64,000 nucleotides of DNA from Taxillus chinensis (Eukaryota; Streptophyta; Magnoliopsida; Santalales; Loranthaceae): the NCBI GenBank assembly GCA_023512835.1, contig CM042085.1, positions 49,028,189-49,092,188 of the forward strand. Direction: 5' to 3'. Below are positions 10,822-23,530 of this stretch, piece after piece (position 1 is the stretch's first letter; every line of letters begins with the position of its first letter). The position numbers and the translations under genes were made by a program. The notes beneath the pieces were generated by a model. That model worked only from the letters and a program-made list of their open reading frames with translations, did no database searches and was not told where the DNA came from.

Positions 10822-13338
10822 TGTAACGCCCCCAAATCTGGACTTCCAGACCGGGTGCGTTAGACAAATAAAATATTACAATTATATGAATAGTAATCTA
10901 TTACTCAACATAAATTCGATGGTTTATTTATTACATCAAGACTCATCACAAGATCTCTAAGGTTTAGCGTTTAGAGACTAGGTGTTGATAACCCATTATA
11001 GTTTTACATGACATATAAATACTACATGCATAATCTTCTTATGATTTTATTCCAAGCATTCTGGACACCATTATCCTAGCATCCTTGCTTTGTCCTAGTT
11101 CCCTGGGGTTGGAAACAAAACATGAAAGGAAATGAGCTCAAATAGCCCAGTAAGATTAAAAGTAAGGGATAATATATGGAGAATAATCAACTCATGGAAA
11201 AATAAGAATATCTACTCATCTAGGTTCACCACCTAGATATCTTGCATAACTTGTTATCGACTGGATTGACACTCTCCAGTGATGTTCTTTACCCAATGCA
11301 TTGGAGGTCTTTCTGGAACCACCCATAAACATATTGCCAAACATAAAACATATCTTCATAAATTTTCAAACAATCACATCAATGGTAAATTTCAACGTAA
11401 AGGAAGGTCTTGCAATAATAGCCCCGATAAGTAAAAGGGTTATTCATCATTCAATAAATTAGATTACCAAATTCCCAAGAAGTGCCAAAGAAAGTTAATT
11501 CTTCTTAAAATAATATTATGAGGAGAAATCTTGAGATAGAAATATAGAGAAGAAATAGGAAATGGATTTCCACGTCGGAGATCGTGGTAAGTAAAGGGAG
11601 AGGGGATCCTTACAATCTTTTTGTCTTCCGCGTTTATAAACCTTGAAACAAAATTTAAAAGTTAATATTTTAGTTTTAATAATAATAGTATATTCATAAA
11701 TAATATATTGAGAGACATAGTATATTATGGTGGAAAAACTTCTCATGATAATAATAATCTATACTTATACATATACCTATATAATATATGTATATAATAT
11801 ACAATATACATATATATATTGAGGGGCAAAGCCATCCATAATATATATATGTATGAGGAGACTTAGCCTTCCATGGAATAATAATAATCTATATATACAC
11901 ATATACGTATCATATATATATATATATTGAGGGGCAAAGCCATCCATAATATATATATGTATGAGGAGGCTTAGCCTTCCATGGAATAATAATAATATAT
12001 ATATACACATATACATATTATTTAATAAATATACATATATATATTGAGGGGCAAGGCCATCCATAATATATATATGTATGAGGAGGATTAGCCTTCCAAG
12101 AACATGATTAATATATGCTTGAAATATTTACCTTTTGGAACTTCCAACGGGTGAGAGGAAGATTGAGAGAAGAGAAGGCTTGGAGGACTATTGGGGTGTT
12201 AATAGAACTTTTTGGAGAGTATTTGGAGGAGATTTTTGTGGCTTATTTGAATGGAAAGAGTGCTTGAGAAGGGAAGTGAGGCATGCTATTTATAGGTAAG
12301 GTGGTAGGTGTAATAGTGTGAAAAATAGTGTACGAATTTAACTTTGGCATTAAATTAAATTATTTAAAATATATATAATACTTTATTTTCCTCATATTAT
12401 CTCTTATTAAAAACGTGGTTATCTCCTCCTACCATTAAAAAATGTTTTAAGACTTTTAAACCTAGAAGGTTCCTTTGGCATCAAAAGTCCACATTGGTGT
12501 ACTCCCTACTAATTCAATTATAATGTTTTTAATTTTGTAGTTTTTGACAAATGGCCAATTGTATTGCATTACTAACTCAAATATATACAAATGGGTATCA
12601 ATTTTATAATTTTTACATATGTATAACAAAAGTTATTGAATTTTAAAGTCATACTAAAATGTTTACCCGTTCATACTGAACCTATGTGTAGTATTTTAAC
12701 TTCTGGAATTGATTGGCTTCATATTAAATTCTGAGATTTCTACACGTTTTAGCTAAGTCATAAATGAACAAATGGGCTTTGGTTTCATGTCAATTGGATC
12801 TGTATAATTCAAGTTATGGATTTTTGAATGGGACCTCCAGAATCTGCCTTATTCAATTTTTTGGGTCTTACCTATGTTTTATACTTTTGGTAAAGTTAAG
12901 GCTTGTAATACTTACTTACCCATAGTAATTTGGTTTAAGAAACTAAATGACATAATATATAGCATCTAAACTTTTTATGACGTATAAGAAATTATTTTAT
13001 TTTTATAACGTATTTAATATTAATGCGGATAAAATAATATAATTGCGTAATCAATAAACAATAAAGTAAGATAACATTATATTCCATGACTTCTTACTTT
13101 ATAAACCTATAAAGTATAATATTATAAAACATTATTACATACTCATACCTATTTATAACAATTCAAACGGATACTATTCATAACGGTTAGTTACTTATTC
13201 CAACGGTTAGTTACTATTCTAACTGCTAGTTTCTATTCTAACGGCTACTTACTAGTCACATTCTTTCTAACTATTTTTAGTAATGACATTATTATTATTA
13301 CTATTTAAGGAAGAGCTTAAATTTTTGCGGGTCTTACA
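10822..13338 (-). mobile_element. Solo LTR W0, inserted in LTR B1
   Basis: On plus it reads TGTAACGCCCCC to GGTCTTACA. The same termini occur inverted at 26922-29319. A TATA box on the minus strand (TATAAATAG near 12290) gives its sense. The flanks are GCATG (10817-10821) and ACATG (13339-13343), a 5-base TSD with one change. The uninterrupted site can be read in LTR B2 near 41940-41950. No coding domain is visible. It is probably Ty3/Gypsy, judged from the termini only. Confidence 0.75.
11770..12095. repeat. Tandem repeat, about 115 bases x 3, in W0
   Basis: Three copies of a unit with gaggggcaaagccatccata, an AT-alternating tract, gaggaggcttagccttcca and AT-rich spacers. The inner words form short hairpins. 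Confidence 0.8.
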
Positions 13339-14840
13339 ACATGCCCATACTTGCGCAGTCAATCTTGGCCGTTCATCCGTGGAGAGTGGTTTAATTGCAA
13401 TTAATGCGGCATTAATTGTACTCCAGCTGCTCTAGACGGCGCAGTTTTCGCACAAACCCTAGTCAAGATATCACTAAGTGAATATGCTTAGGGTTGTAAG
13501 TATGCTTTGAAGGTGAGTGCCTCGTAGGTTTGGTGACTCAAAGGTTTCAATTAGAGCTTATTAAAGTTGCGGAAGTTTGCTTTAGGCTTTACAGTGTTGA
13601 TATCTAAGAGTCTACGACTCACATCTTCAAGTCTTCGAGGCTAGAGTTGGAGTTAGATTAAGTCTTTTATGTCACTCTATTAACTGTGAGTCTATAACTC
13701 TACGAGTTTGCGACTTTCCTAATGGCTCTTAGAGTGACTTCTTCGTAGTGCGCCTAATCTATCCGTTGTTACAGCTTGCTAGTCTACGATCCTAGCTCTG
13801 CGAATCTATAACCCTCGGGTTTCTCAGTTTATTTTACTTGACTAAGAGGCTCTTCGACTCTGTGAGTCTTCAACCTTGAAAATCTTTGACTCTACGAGTC
13901 TTAAACTTTACATTTCTTCCTTGGCCTTTTGCAGTTGTTTATGCTCTGAGATTATTCTACGAGTCTTCGACTCTATGGCTACGACCCTTCAGCTGCAACT
14001 CTCTGCCTTCAAGATCTTCGAGTCTGTGATACGTCTGACAAGTTCTTTAACATACCTGTATCCCTTGAGTCTATGACTCTACAAGCCTTGAGTCTATGAC
14101 TCTACGACTTTCGAGTTACAGATTCATTTAAGTTAGTCAGTCTTGTTAGCTTCGACTCTTCGACCTTCGACCTACGAGTCTGCGAGTCCTGTTTTCTTAA
14201 CAGGGTTTTAAGGCTGCAACTCTACGACCCTTGAGTCTACGAGTCTAGTGGTACATTAAGTTCTGTTAAGTGACATGAGCGCTCTAGGAACTCTACAGTT
14301 CTATAGGTTTTGAGTCTTCAAATTATTTAAGTTCGGTTACTGTTCTTTTATTCTTCGACTCTACGAGTCTCTGAATTAAATCGTCGCTTACACTAACGCT
14401 CCCTTTTTCGTACTGCGACTCTACAAACTTCAACCCGGGATCTACAAATCGCAATGTGTTCTGTCACAAATATGCTTCGAGTCTCCAGACCCTACGAGTC
14501 TACGAGCCTCTCGCCAATATGTCCTATGATAGTTTTACTTCTACGAACTACGACTCTCCGACCCTACGACCTTCGGATCTTCGAGTCTCCAGACTTAGAC
14601 TGTATTTTGGCAGCTTTATCAAATCCTATATTTCTAACAGAACACCTTGTAAATGGTTCCAAATCCACCTTGAAACTCCTAGGAGATACCCACTAGTTTT
14701 CAGTCGTACACACACATAGCCATATAAAGATACCCACCAGCTATGTAACTTTCCTAACACTCCCAGGAGAAATAAAACCACATCAACACACTCACATGCA
14801 GAGAGATACCTAGGGAGATCAAACTTCTATCACAGCATAC

Positions 14841-14962
14841 CTTAACTCCCGCTGTGCTTGCTTCCAGACATTTGGGGGCATTCCAGCAGTTTGCAGCTTT
14901 CTATCCAATGCAACCATATCATCCTCATCATTGTCCCCAAGCTCCTCTTTAATAGCCCTCAT
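14841..14962 (-). pseudogene. LON2: Single exon of a peroxisomal-type Lon protease
   Basis: A 122-base exon is bounded by a good acceptor (ttttctAG before 14962) and donor (AAG|GTATGC after 14841). It encodes 40 codons with IKEELGDNDEDD, AGMPPNVWKQAQREL and a phase-2 end. This is the conserved segment just before the AAA+ module of Lon, and the wording is close to plant peroxisomal LON2 (family knowledge). No neighbouring Lon exon is visible on either side: 14640-14840 and 14963-15498 hold none. It lies next to the CACTA transposase exons and is cut off on the left by element B1. It is best read as a captured or stranded fragment, not a working gene. Confidence 0.7.
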
Positions 14963-15498
14963 CTAGAAAATGTTTTAAAACTGTAAAGAACATAAATAAT
15001 TCAGATAATCAAATATCAGATAATCAAATATGTATCAAAAGGTTTGATGAGGTGAGTCAGGCAAGGCTTTAAAAATATAGAAAGATTTTTTTCCTTGGTT
15101 AGTGATACACCAAAAATAAGTAAAAGATTGAAAATAAAATGAAATTGCTTCCTTAAAATCTTGAATGATTATGAAAACCATAAAAACAGCATGAGAGTCC
15201 TCAAATCACAACTTTCTTTTAACTGAGAAGCTTGAAATATTATGAATCACAATCATGCATTTCCAAATATGAGATATTATAAATCCAATTGTATTATGTG
15301 AAACATGCAATAGATATTAGGCAAATTCAATGGCCATCAGATATATGTAGTACTTAGTGAGTGTACGTGTATCACAATTTTCCTTATCTACGATTTTTAA
15401 TAAATATGGAACAAACCACCATTGCCTTTCATTCAATGTATATAATTACTTAAATATATATTAAAATTTGATTAGTTATTCACTTGTTTATTTTACAG
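14963..15498. other. Intron-like AT-rich DNA
   Basis: It lies upstream of the Lon exon on the minus strand and upstream of the CACTA exon on the plus strand. It ends in ttttacAG at 15498, an acceptor for the plus-strand exon. No coding sequence is seen. Confidence 0.4.
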
Positions 15499-16196
15499 GA
15501 AAGTTCTTCCCAAGGGAGAAAGCCATCAAGGGCGGAACTCTACATTCATAGCCGAACAAAAAAGGGAGGGGGACTTGTAAGCGACAAGGCAAGCCAAGTG
15601 ATGGTGAGTAAATAAAAATTAACAATAATTATATATGCCTTTATTCATCATATTAAAAACAATAATATTTTGTTTTGGGTTAAATGACATAGGAACAATT
15701 TCAAAACTGCATGAATGAGTCTTCTACAAGCGCATTAGAGGATACTACATCTTGGTAAGATGATGTATTCTCCAAGGTGAAGGGATCTGATAAGAAAGGG
15801 AGGGTTCGCTGCTTAGGAAAGGTTCCAACTTCCAAAAAATCTATCCCTTCAACATCTACAAACAATAATGTTGAGCAAAAGTTAAGTGAGGTGGAAAATA
15901 TATTAGGTGGACTTGTAATGCTAATAAAGGATAGATTCCCTAATGAGAATGTCACAGATATTTTACAAGCAGCCAACAGATTGGATAGAGAGGTAAACTT
16001 TGTTAAAGATTTATTTACTTTCTATTGGATATATATTTATAGTTATCTTTAATTTTTTTAAATTCAATTGTAGGTTCCGGATGCAAATAGTGGGCAACTC
16101 TTTTCTCAAAATAATCATTCGTCTTCACATTCAAGCCATTATATGTTGTCTTGCCAAAATGAAAGGAATGAAGGAAATGATCATCATAATAATTAA
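15499..16196 (+). pseudogene. C-terminal exons of a CACTA (En/Spm, Transposase_24-type) protein
   Basis: Three exons fit by frame and splice sites: 15499-15603, 15693-15991 and 16074-16196, ending in TAA. Exon 1 reads PSRAELYIHSRTKKGGGLV, the segment typical of plant Ptta/En/Spm transposase proteins. Exon 2 carries a helical stretch (VEQKLSEVENILGGLVML). Exon 3 is Ser/His/Asn-rich. An in-frame TAA at 15756 breaks exon 2, so it is not functional as read. Earlier exons are not visible to the left. The CACTA terminus at 16962, 766 bases downstream, supports the assignment. Confidence 0.7.
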
Positions 16197-16399
16197 GATG
16201 TTTTTTTATATATGCTTAATGTATTTGATGACGTATTTATAATATATATTATGTTATTATTAAATTTGTTATTAATGAAATATTACAATTTTATTGTAAG
16301 AAATTATTTTGTCGGTAATTTTCTGTGGTTTTTTATATATAATATTATATATTGAAATTTTAATGTGAAATTACAAATAAAATAATTGATTATTTAATT

Positions 16400-16962
16400 A
16401 GGGCACGAATGGCACATTCGTTTGTAAAAGAAAGGTATATAATGACAGCAATATTTTCCGTCGGAATAGATTATAGATCTATACTGACGGACAGCTGTAA
16501 CTATAGACACCAATTATACCGATGGAAAATCTTTCATCTGAATATACCAAGGGATCTATACCGACGGCCTACCGTTAATATAGACCCTATAATGACGGTA
16601 GTTATTCCGACGAAAAAATCTCCGTCAGAATAAATCAATAGGTCTATACCAACAGTCAAATTGTCCGTTGGAATAGATGCGGGGTCTATACAAACGGTAT
16701 GCCATCAGTATAGATCCTATAGTGACGGTAGTTATTTGAACGGAACAAAATCCGTCAGAATAGGTAATTGGGTCTATACCAACGGACAAATACATGTGGG
16801 GTCTATACAGATGGATTTGGCGTGGGTATAGACCCTATACTGATGGGGTTTCTACCGACGGAAAGCGATTCCGTCGGAATAGCCCCCGATGTCTATACTG
16901 ACGGAAAAATGATCTATACCGACGGAAAAGTTCCATGGGTATAGGTCTTTTCTCTTGTAGTG
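16400..16962 (+). mobile_element. 3' terminal region of a CACTA transposon
   Basis: It ends TTTTCTCTTGTAGTG at 16962, the inverse of CACTACAAGAGAAAA. Inside are many copies, in both directions, of words like TCTATACCGACGGAAA, the subterminal repeats expected to bind the transposase. The adjoining ACA (16963-16965) fits a 3-base TSD: uninterrupted A-family LTRs read CAAACACTT at this point. The other terminus is not in the window. Confidence 0.85.
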
Positions 16963-18212
16963 ACACTTGGTAAATAACCAAGTTTATACTTCTATGGAAT
17001 AAGGATCATTCGTGCAGACTAATCACTTAAAGCTACAGACTAAGAAAACTGCGCCTAACACCTTAAACGGACTAAGTCAAATAGATGCGGAGTAAGAATC
17101 CTAGTCTACAAGTCGCACGGAGTAAGAGGTAGTCATCGCGGAATAAAAAGCTAAGTCTTCCACTCAAGCGAACTAAGGAAAAGAAGACACGGAGTAAAGA
17201 ATCCGACTCTTCCATACATGCGAAGTAAGGAACGACTTGTGCAGAATAAGGACCCAAGTCTTTTATTCGCACGGGGTAAGGAAACTAGATGCGGAGTAAG
17301 GAATCCAAACCTGTTACTCATGCGGAGTAAAGATGTGCTGATACGGAGTAAGCCATCCGATCCTTTAACTCATGTGGAGTAAGGAACTTTTACGGAGTAA
17401 GAAAGCGCTGATGCGGAGTAAGCACTCTAACCTTCTCATTCATACGGAGTAAGGAAGCGCTGACACGGAATAAGGATTCTTGTACTGAATTGATACCGAG
17501 TAAGCAATCACTAACACGGAGTAGGGATCCGAGCTTCATTAACACGGAGTAAGAAACCTTACACCGAATTAAGAAGACGCTACTTCAACTTATCTCTTTG
17601 TATTCAAAGTCACTAGCTCGCTATGTCCCGATGTAAGACAAACTCATTGAGAACCTAAAGCATCTTACACGTGGATCACTCGGATATGTGGACACAACTT
17701 TAACTGAACTTGGAAACTCACAAAGGCACTTATGCTTTGCAAACCCAAGACCTTGAGCTCCACATCCGCAGCATTCGAGGCAGAGAGAATTCCGAGGAAC
17801 AGTCAATGCTGCACATAGTCCAGAAGAACAAGTTCTAAGATTGTCTCTCAAGGATGTTTCTATATGTATTATAACACGTGTACATTATATGTGTGTGGAA
17901 CATAGTTGATTGTTCGTTACTTCAAAATAAGTGTGTATGTACAAGAGCTCACTAAGATCATAAAGGCTAGTGTGTGAGTCTTTTGTAAACAGAGTGTAAG
18001 AGAGTTGTAAGAGTAGATCAAAAAGTTTTACAAGCTTTAATCTACTTCTATTTTATTGTATTTATCAGTTGATAATAAAACAAAATACTTCCACTACTGG
18101 TTATCTTCCGCATTGATTATTTCTTTTAACCAGTTAAGTGTATGCCAAAGAGTAACAAAAAGAGTTTCGAAAAGAGCCTATTCACCCTCCTCTAGGCTCC
18201 CAGGGACTAACA
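16963..18212 (+). mobile_element. A-family LTR (A3), 5' part removed by the CACTA insertion
   Basis: It resumes at ACACTTGGTAAATAACC, about 200 bases into the LTR, and ends GGGACTAACA. The CGGAGTAAGGA array (17080-17560) and AATAAA near 18074 are present. No primer-binding site follows, so it is a 3' or solo LTR. The tandem duplication starts inside it, at 17940. Confidence 0.8.
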
Positions 18213-21200
18213 GTTTCGATCCAAATGCGACGAGTTAGGCTAACCTAGTGTTCCTTCGCACGGGTGAGAACTAGATGTCACATGGGTTAAGCTGTTATAA
18301 AGGCTAATCCCATGACACTAGCAAGTACAGGATAAATGTCTTCTAATTGTGAATATATATTTCAACAGACAATGTTTAGTAATAAAAAATAATAAAATAT
18401 TTTATTTTTCTGAGAGTATGATTGGAATAGATAATATATAAGAAATTAGCTAAAATAGAAAAAATATATGAAATTATAATTAAAAATGCTCTAACATCGA
18501 CACGTTAGGATGTCCCACTGAGGATTTACAAGTTTGGTGTAACTCGAGGAAAAAAAGTACGTTGGCATTTTGCAAGGAGAATTATGAGGAGCCTTTTATT
18601 CGTTATTTTAATTATTATATAATGCATCGTGTATGGGACAAGAATTTAATTTAATTTAATATGCATAGCTTCTCCACATTTTTAAACTGCGTATCATTGG
18701 AATTTATCTGAGAAATCCGGAGCAGACTATCAAACAATGGAACAGATCTAGCAGAAGGGCTGTAAACCTTTTGAAAGCCAAGATTCCAAGAAAAGAAAAC
18801 AAACTGACTTCTCTACAAATTCCATATTCACTAAACCAGATACGGCCGAAAAAAAAGTTGGTAAAAAAAACCTCAGATATGCCATAAATTACCAAAACAA
18901 GCAAGATTTTATTTTGAGAAGCCATATCAGGTAATACATAATTCCAAGTGTTTGTCATGTTAAACGGGCTACGAAGTTCGAACTGTGCATAACACTGGTA
19001 CAATACAACAGGCTGGCTAAAAAAAATACAAAAAACAACAGCATCTCTGACCCTGAACTCCTTAGCGTAATACTACCTAAAAGAGAGCAGATGGTAGGCC
19101 ACCAAAATATACACCGAAAAGCGAAGGCAAAACAAGTCATATGAACAATATTTTTTGTATACGAAGTGTACACATTACAAGCTATAGTAGAAGCGCATCA
19201 TTTGAAGCACTTTACCAACCATGGGTCGTCAATAGTCCTGAGTCGGTACAAATTGTTTTAGCAGGGATTTTACCATGACTAGCTAGGCACAGAGAATCCA
19301 TCTTCACAGCATTGTTTACCACACTCTGGGTTACTGCTTCTTCCCTGTTAAGGAATGCCAGCTTTAGGAAATTAATAGGGGGGCAAACACCTTCTCTTGT
19401 TAACATAACAATATAATCACATCCTGAAGCATGAAATCTGATTATGTTATGATCTACAAGGGGTTAAAATCAGAACCACTCGTAGGTCAACTTGTAAAAA
19501 AGGATTAAAAATCAGTGAGATGGCAAGCTGATGTGTAGGCACATTACCATTATATAAAAGTATACAAATGATACCTCCAATACATAATCAATATAACAGA
19601 GGAAACTCAAGTTAAATGGTCAATGGTGCTTCTACTCTCCTTGGCATAAACAGACAAGCACCTCCATGAAACGCAGCTGACCACTGAAAGTTTTGAATAA
19701 TAACAGAGCACAGTTAAAAGAGTGAAATTCTTATACTCAACAACAGTTCTCAAAACAAGTTGTAGGTTCTCTTTCCTGAGGGAACTTCTTTTCCCCTTTA
19801 TCCCAACCTTAACTGATGCTGACCTCAGGGAAGCCATGCCCTATAGGAGTGCCTTCATATTTGGAAACAGATTATGAAGTACTTTATGATGGGAAAATGT
19901 TCCAGTCACTGAACAATACTTGCCTTTGTTTGACTGAAATTTTAAAATCTAAAATCTAAATCAATGCCTGAAAACTACTGAATTTTTATACTGTATTGCG
20001 AAATCTGAAATCTGAGTTTTTAAACTTGTTTGCAAGTTTGCTAAAATATGAATTATTGTAATTTACAATATTTCCCTTACAAATCTGATTTAAAATAAAT
20101 AAAATTTAAAATTCAATCGTAATAATAAAATCTATATATAAATATAAAAAATTCTAATTCCTAAAAGCTTATTGATTTGTATCACGTCAATCCATAAGCT
20201 CCCATTAGTGCCACTAAAATCAGATCTTTCTCCCCTGGAGATGCACAGGTGGAGCAAGGAATGTCTTTCATCACCGCACAACAATCGCAACACAAACAAG
20301 GGCCAGTACCACTTTAGCTTCTTTTACGCAAAGCTAAATGACTCTCCCAACACCCACATCTCTTCTCTGATTTCAGCAAACTACATTGATTCTCATCTCC
20401 TAGCCAGACAATCCATGACCAAATTCTCAAAATCAGGTTCCAACCTAACACCAATATATCCATCAAACTCCTGAGTTTGCACATTAAAAGTCACAGTGTC
20501 AAACAGCAGGTATCCAATCAAATTCCTCAACCAACACCAACACTCTCTTCTTATAATTACATCAGCTACATCAAACGCAGCCAAGCCAAGGAATCTCTTG
20601 GCATGGTTCGGAAATAGATTAGGTCCTTGTCCCCCAACCTCATCGTTTTCAACATCATCCTTGTTTTTAATGTGTTTGTAGATCTGAGAATCAGAGATCT
20701 TGATTCAACCAATGTCATCAACACCGCTGCTTGCATCAGTCACATCATCATTGCTGCCGCTGCAGCTACCTTCGTTGCCCTAGCAGTATACAATGTTGTT
20801 TATGTATATTGGTCAAAGATCCATATGCAGGGGGAGGGGATATGTAGAGAGGGCATATTCGGAAAATACAATTTGAAGCTTAGATCTAGGCGAACCAGCC
20901 TTCTTTTTTTCCTTAAATTATCTAGATGACTTCAGATCAACTTCAGATCCATACCAAACAGTGAAAATTGTAAAACAGACATGGGGTGATTTAAGATGCA
21001 ATTAAGTCCAAACAAAAATAACCCTATTCCGGTATTCCCTATAGTAGGCATTCAATAACAGCTAAACAAAATTACAATGTTGAGCAATATTCTTTCCTGA
21101 ACAATATGATCAAAATATGTAAGATTGCCATGCTTGCATGACATTTAAATTTCTTTCAGGCTTTCAGCTTTGGGAACTCCATGACCCTTGTCTAAAACTT

Positions 21201-22097
21201 CACACTCATTTTAACATAAAGGATTGTATTTCACCCTAAGTTTTTTTTTTTCACATAGCTCTCTGTTTGGCCAGGTTCCAATATTTTGACACAGCCCAGG
21301 GCAAGGGATTTTACAAGCTTCGCCAATCAGATGAGTTTATCGGAAGACTTAAATTTTTCATTGCCAAGTTTACAAGTTACAACTACTGTGGGACCAACCT
21401 GAATCTGGATGACAGAACAAATACACCAGGAGTTGCAAAATTAGGTTGGCACAGGCCAAACTGAGATAATTTATCAAGAAAAGAAAGGTCATGAGAAAGA
21501 AAAACATTAAGTGGACTGGGATAGCAGAGCAAAAAATGGAGATAACAGAAATGTGACAAGAAATTTAATAACCAAGTAGTTATTAAAATGATAAAGATTT
21601 TAAATATTAGTTATTAAAGGACACACCAGTACAACTAAAGAGTGTTAAAACTGGGAAGCAGACAATAAAACTACTTTATTACGTCACAATAATGAATAAG
21701 TATGTCCAAGGCCTCACTATATCCATGGAAAACAATATAAGGATGTATTCTACCGTGAGAGTCACTTAAAGAAAGGGAAGAATGTGTGAAACTTCCCAGT
21801 ATAACAATAATGCAATTTTAAATTAAAGATGTCAATAACAAATAGAAGGCAATCAGGCAATGACAATGTACAAGAAAAACAAAAATAAAGTTCAATGACA
21901 AGAAAACAAATATGTTATTCTAGAAAATAGCCTCATGTCCATGGCTAACTGTCAATGAATTTGTTTCTTATGATTGAGGCTACAAATGAATATGTGAGTT
22001 TAATAAATGATACCACGTGGGAGTTTTAACTAATATTAGAATTGACAGTGAATTAACAGATGAGTTTTCAATTACAATAAGAGTACATCAAATATCA
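18213..22097. other. Unannotated DNA of unit 1, left of the LINE
   Basis: This is AT-rich sequence with no gene I can recognise. Open frames at 18704-19003, 19607-19837 (minus) and 21267-21464 (plus) are kept in unit 2. That is expected from the recent duplication and is no proof of coding. Confidence 0.4.
20396..20704 (-). CDS. Possible unrecognised coding exon
   Basis: This is an open minus-strand frame of about 103 codons, ending in TGA at 20393-20395. It reads like real protein: NLFPNHAKRFLGLAAFDVAD, then RNLIGYLLFDTVTFNVQ and GYIGVRLEPDFENLVMDC. I do not know the family. No ATG start, splice sites or partner exons are secured. Either an exon of a lost host gene or chance is possible. 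Confidence 0.25.
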
Positions 22098-22880
22098 GTC
22101 TTGAGTCATAAATCTTTGCAATAGTAATAGACGAAATAACCAAAAATATTTGTGAAGATACATCGTTGCGAATATTATTTGTTGATGATATTATTTTGAT
22201 CAATGGGAATAAAGAATGAGTTAACAAAAAACAGAGCTGTATAGACAAACTTTTGAGGCTCAGTAATTTAGATTAAACATATCAAAGACAAAATATATAG
22301 TATAAGTTTAGGAAACAAAGGAATCACGAGCAAAGTATTATCACACTTGAGGAACAACAAATACCAGCCACAAAATATTTTAAATATCTAAGAGCAATAA
22401 TTTAGCGAATTAAAGATATTGATAGAAATATCAACTATAGAATTAAAATCTAGTGTCAAAAGTGGAAAAATGTGCCGAGAGTTTTGTGTGACCGCAATAT
22501 GCCACCAAGTTTAAAATGAAAGTTTTATAGAACGATTGTTAGACTTTATTTATTATATAAAACGAAGTATTGGGCTAACAAAAATAACATGCATATAAGT
22601 TTAAAATCGTTGAAGTACAAATGTTAAAATAGATGTGTAGGACTAGAATAAACAAGATTCATAATGAGAATATTTATTGTGTCATTGAAGTAAACTTTGA
22701 AGATAAAATAAGAGATAATTGCTTATGTTAATTTGACCATTTAAAACATAGGCAAATAAATATACCTATTAGGAGGTGAAGATGATAGAAAAAAATAAGA
22801 AAAAGACCAAAAATGATTTGAATGGAAATGATAAATGATAACAAATGATATGAAATTATTATATTTAAAAGAAAGAATAA
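22098..22880 (+). mobile_element. Degenerate RTE-type LINE reverse transcriptase
   Basis: With frame changes and many stops, the plus strand gives IFAIVIDEITKNICEDTS, LRILFVDDIILING (the catalytic box, with VDD in place of ADD), TKYFKYLRAII, INYRIK, KWKNVPRVLCDRNMPPSLK and KFYRTIVRLYLLYKTKYWA. This is the block order of plant RTE-clade reverse transcriptase and its C-terminal part. It is 5'-truncated and inactive. Confidence 0.75.
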
Positions 22881-23490
22881 TACATGATAGGAATGTTTAA
22901 AAGAAAAAAAATTATGTATTTGATCAAATATAAACTTACTATCTGTCTTGATTTATATAACTGACCTTATATTATTGGATTAAGACTCATTAATTTGATT
23001 TGATTTGGATTGGATTGAGGTTACAAATGATATTCGTGCTCTCAGTTGGAATCATAAGAGAAGTGCTTTGATAGAAAAATATAAACATTACATAATTATT
23101 GGTATATAAGCAACTTTTGAACCATTTGCCTTATGGGAAACCTGTAATATCCACCTATTGCACCAATGCATTGCTGTTGTAAACGGGTCATATTCTCCTA
23201 TTGTGGGGTAACGGGTCATACCCACCTATTGTCAATTGATCTACATGTTCTAGAAGTCACAACAGCAGAACTACATTGATTTTACTTTCCCAGTCACTTT
23301 CCAAAGCAAAACCCACCACATGCATCCAAAACCGCCTCAATGAAATTGTCCCCTAAAAAAACTTTCTTGCCCATCAATTTGGATGGATCTTTACACTGGA
23401 AAACATTAATCCAGATGCATGATATGGTTAAGGCAGTATGAATAATCAAAACAGACTAACAGTACAGTTGAGCTGAGCTAAGCTGGAATA
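22881..23490. other. Unannotated DNA between LINE and trihelix gene
   Basis: This is AT-rich. It includes a short direct repeat, about 45 bases apart, around 'cgggtcatattctcctattg' and 'cgggtcatacccacctattg' (23188-23230). It is probably the 3' flank of the trihelix gene. Confidence 0.35.
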
Positions 23491-23519
23491 CAGTTGGTTG
23501 GTTGGTTGGTTGGTTGGTT
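23491..23519 (+). repeat. TTGG microsatellite
   Basis: Seven tandem GTTG/TTGG units lie about 10 bases past the stop codon of the trihelix gene, so they are probably in its 3' UTR. Confidence 0.9.
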
Positions 23520-23530
23520 CGTTAGTTAAG

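Larger units (their letters stand above)
10143..14639 (-). mobile_element. 5' LTR of Sirevirus B1, split by W0
   Basis: Read on the minus strand, the LTR starts TGTTAGAAATATAGG (14639) and ends GGGACCTACA (10143). The W0 LTR occupies 10822-13338. The remaining parts, 10143-10821 and 13339-14639, add up to about 2.0 kb, matching the B3 LTRs. The part at 13560-14620 is dense in GACTCTACGAGTC-type words. The TSD on this side would be GAACA (14640-14644); the partner lies outside the window. Confidence 0.85.
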
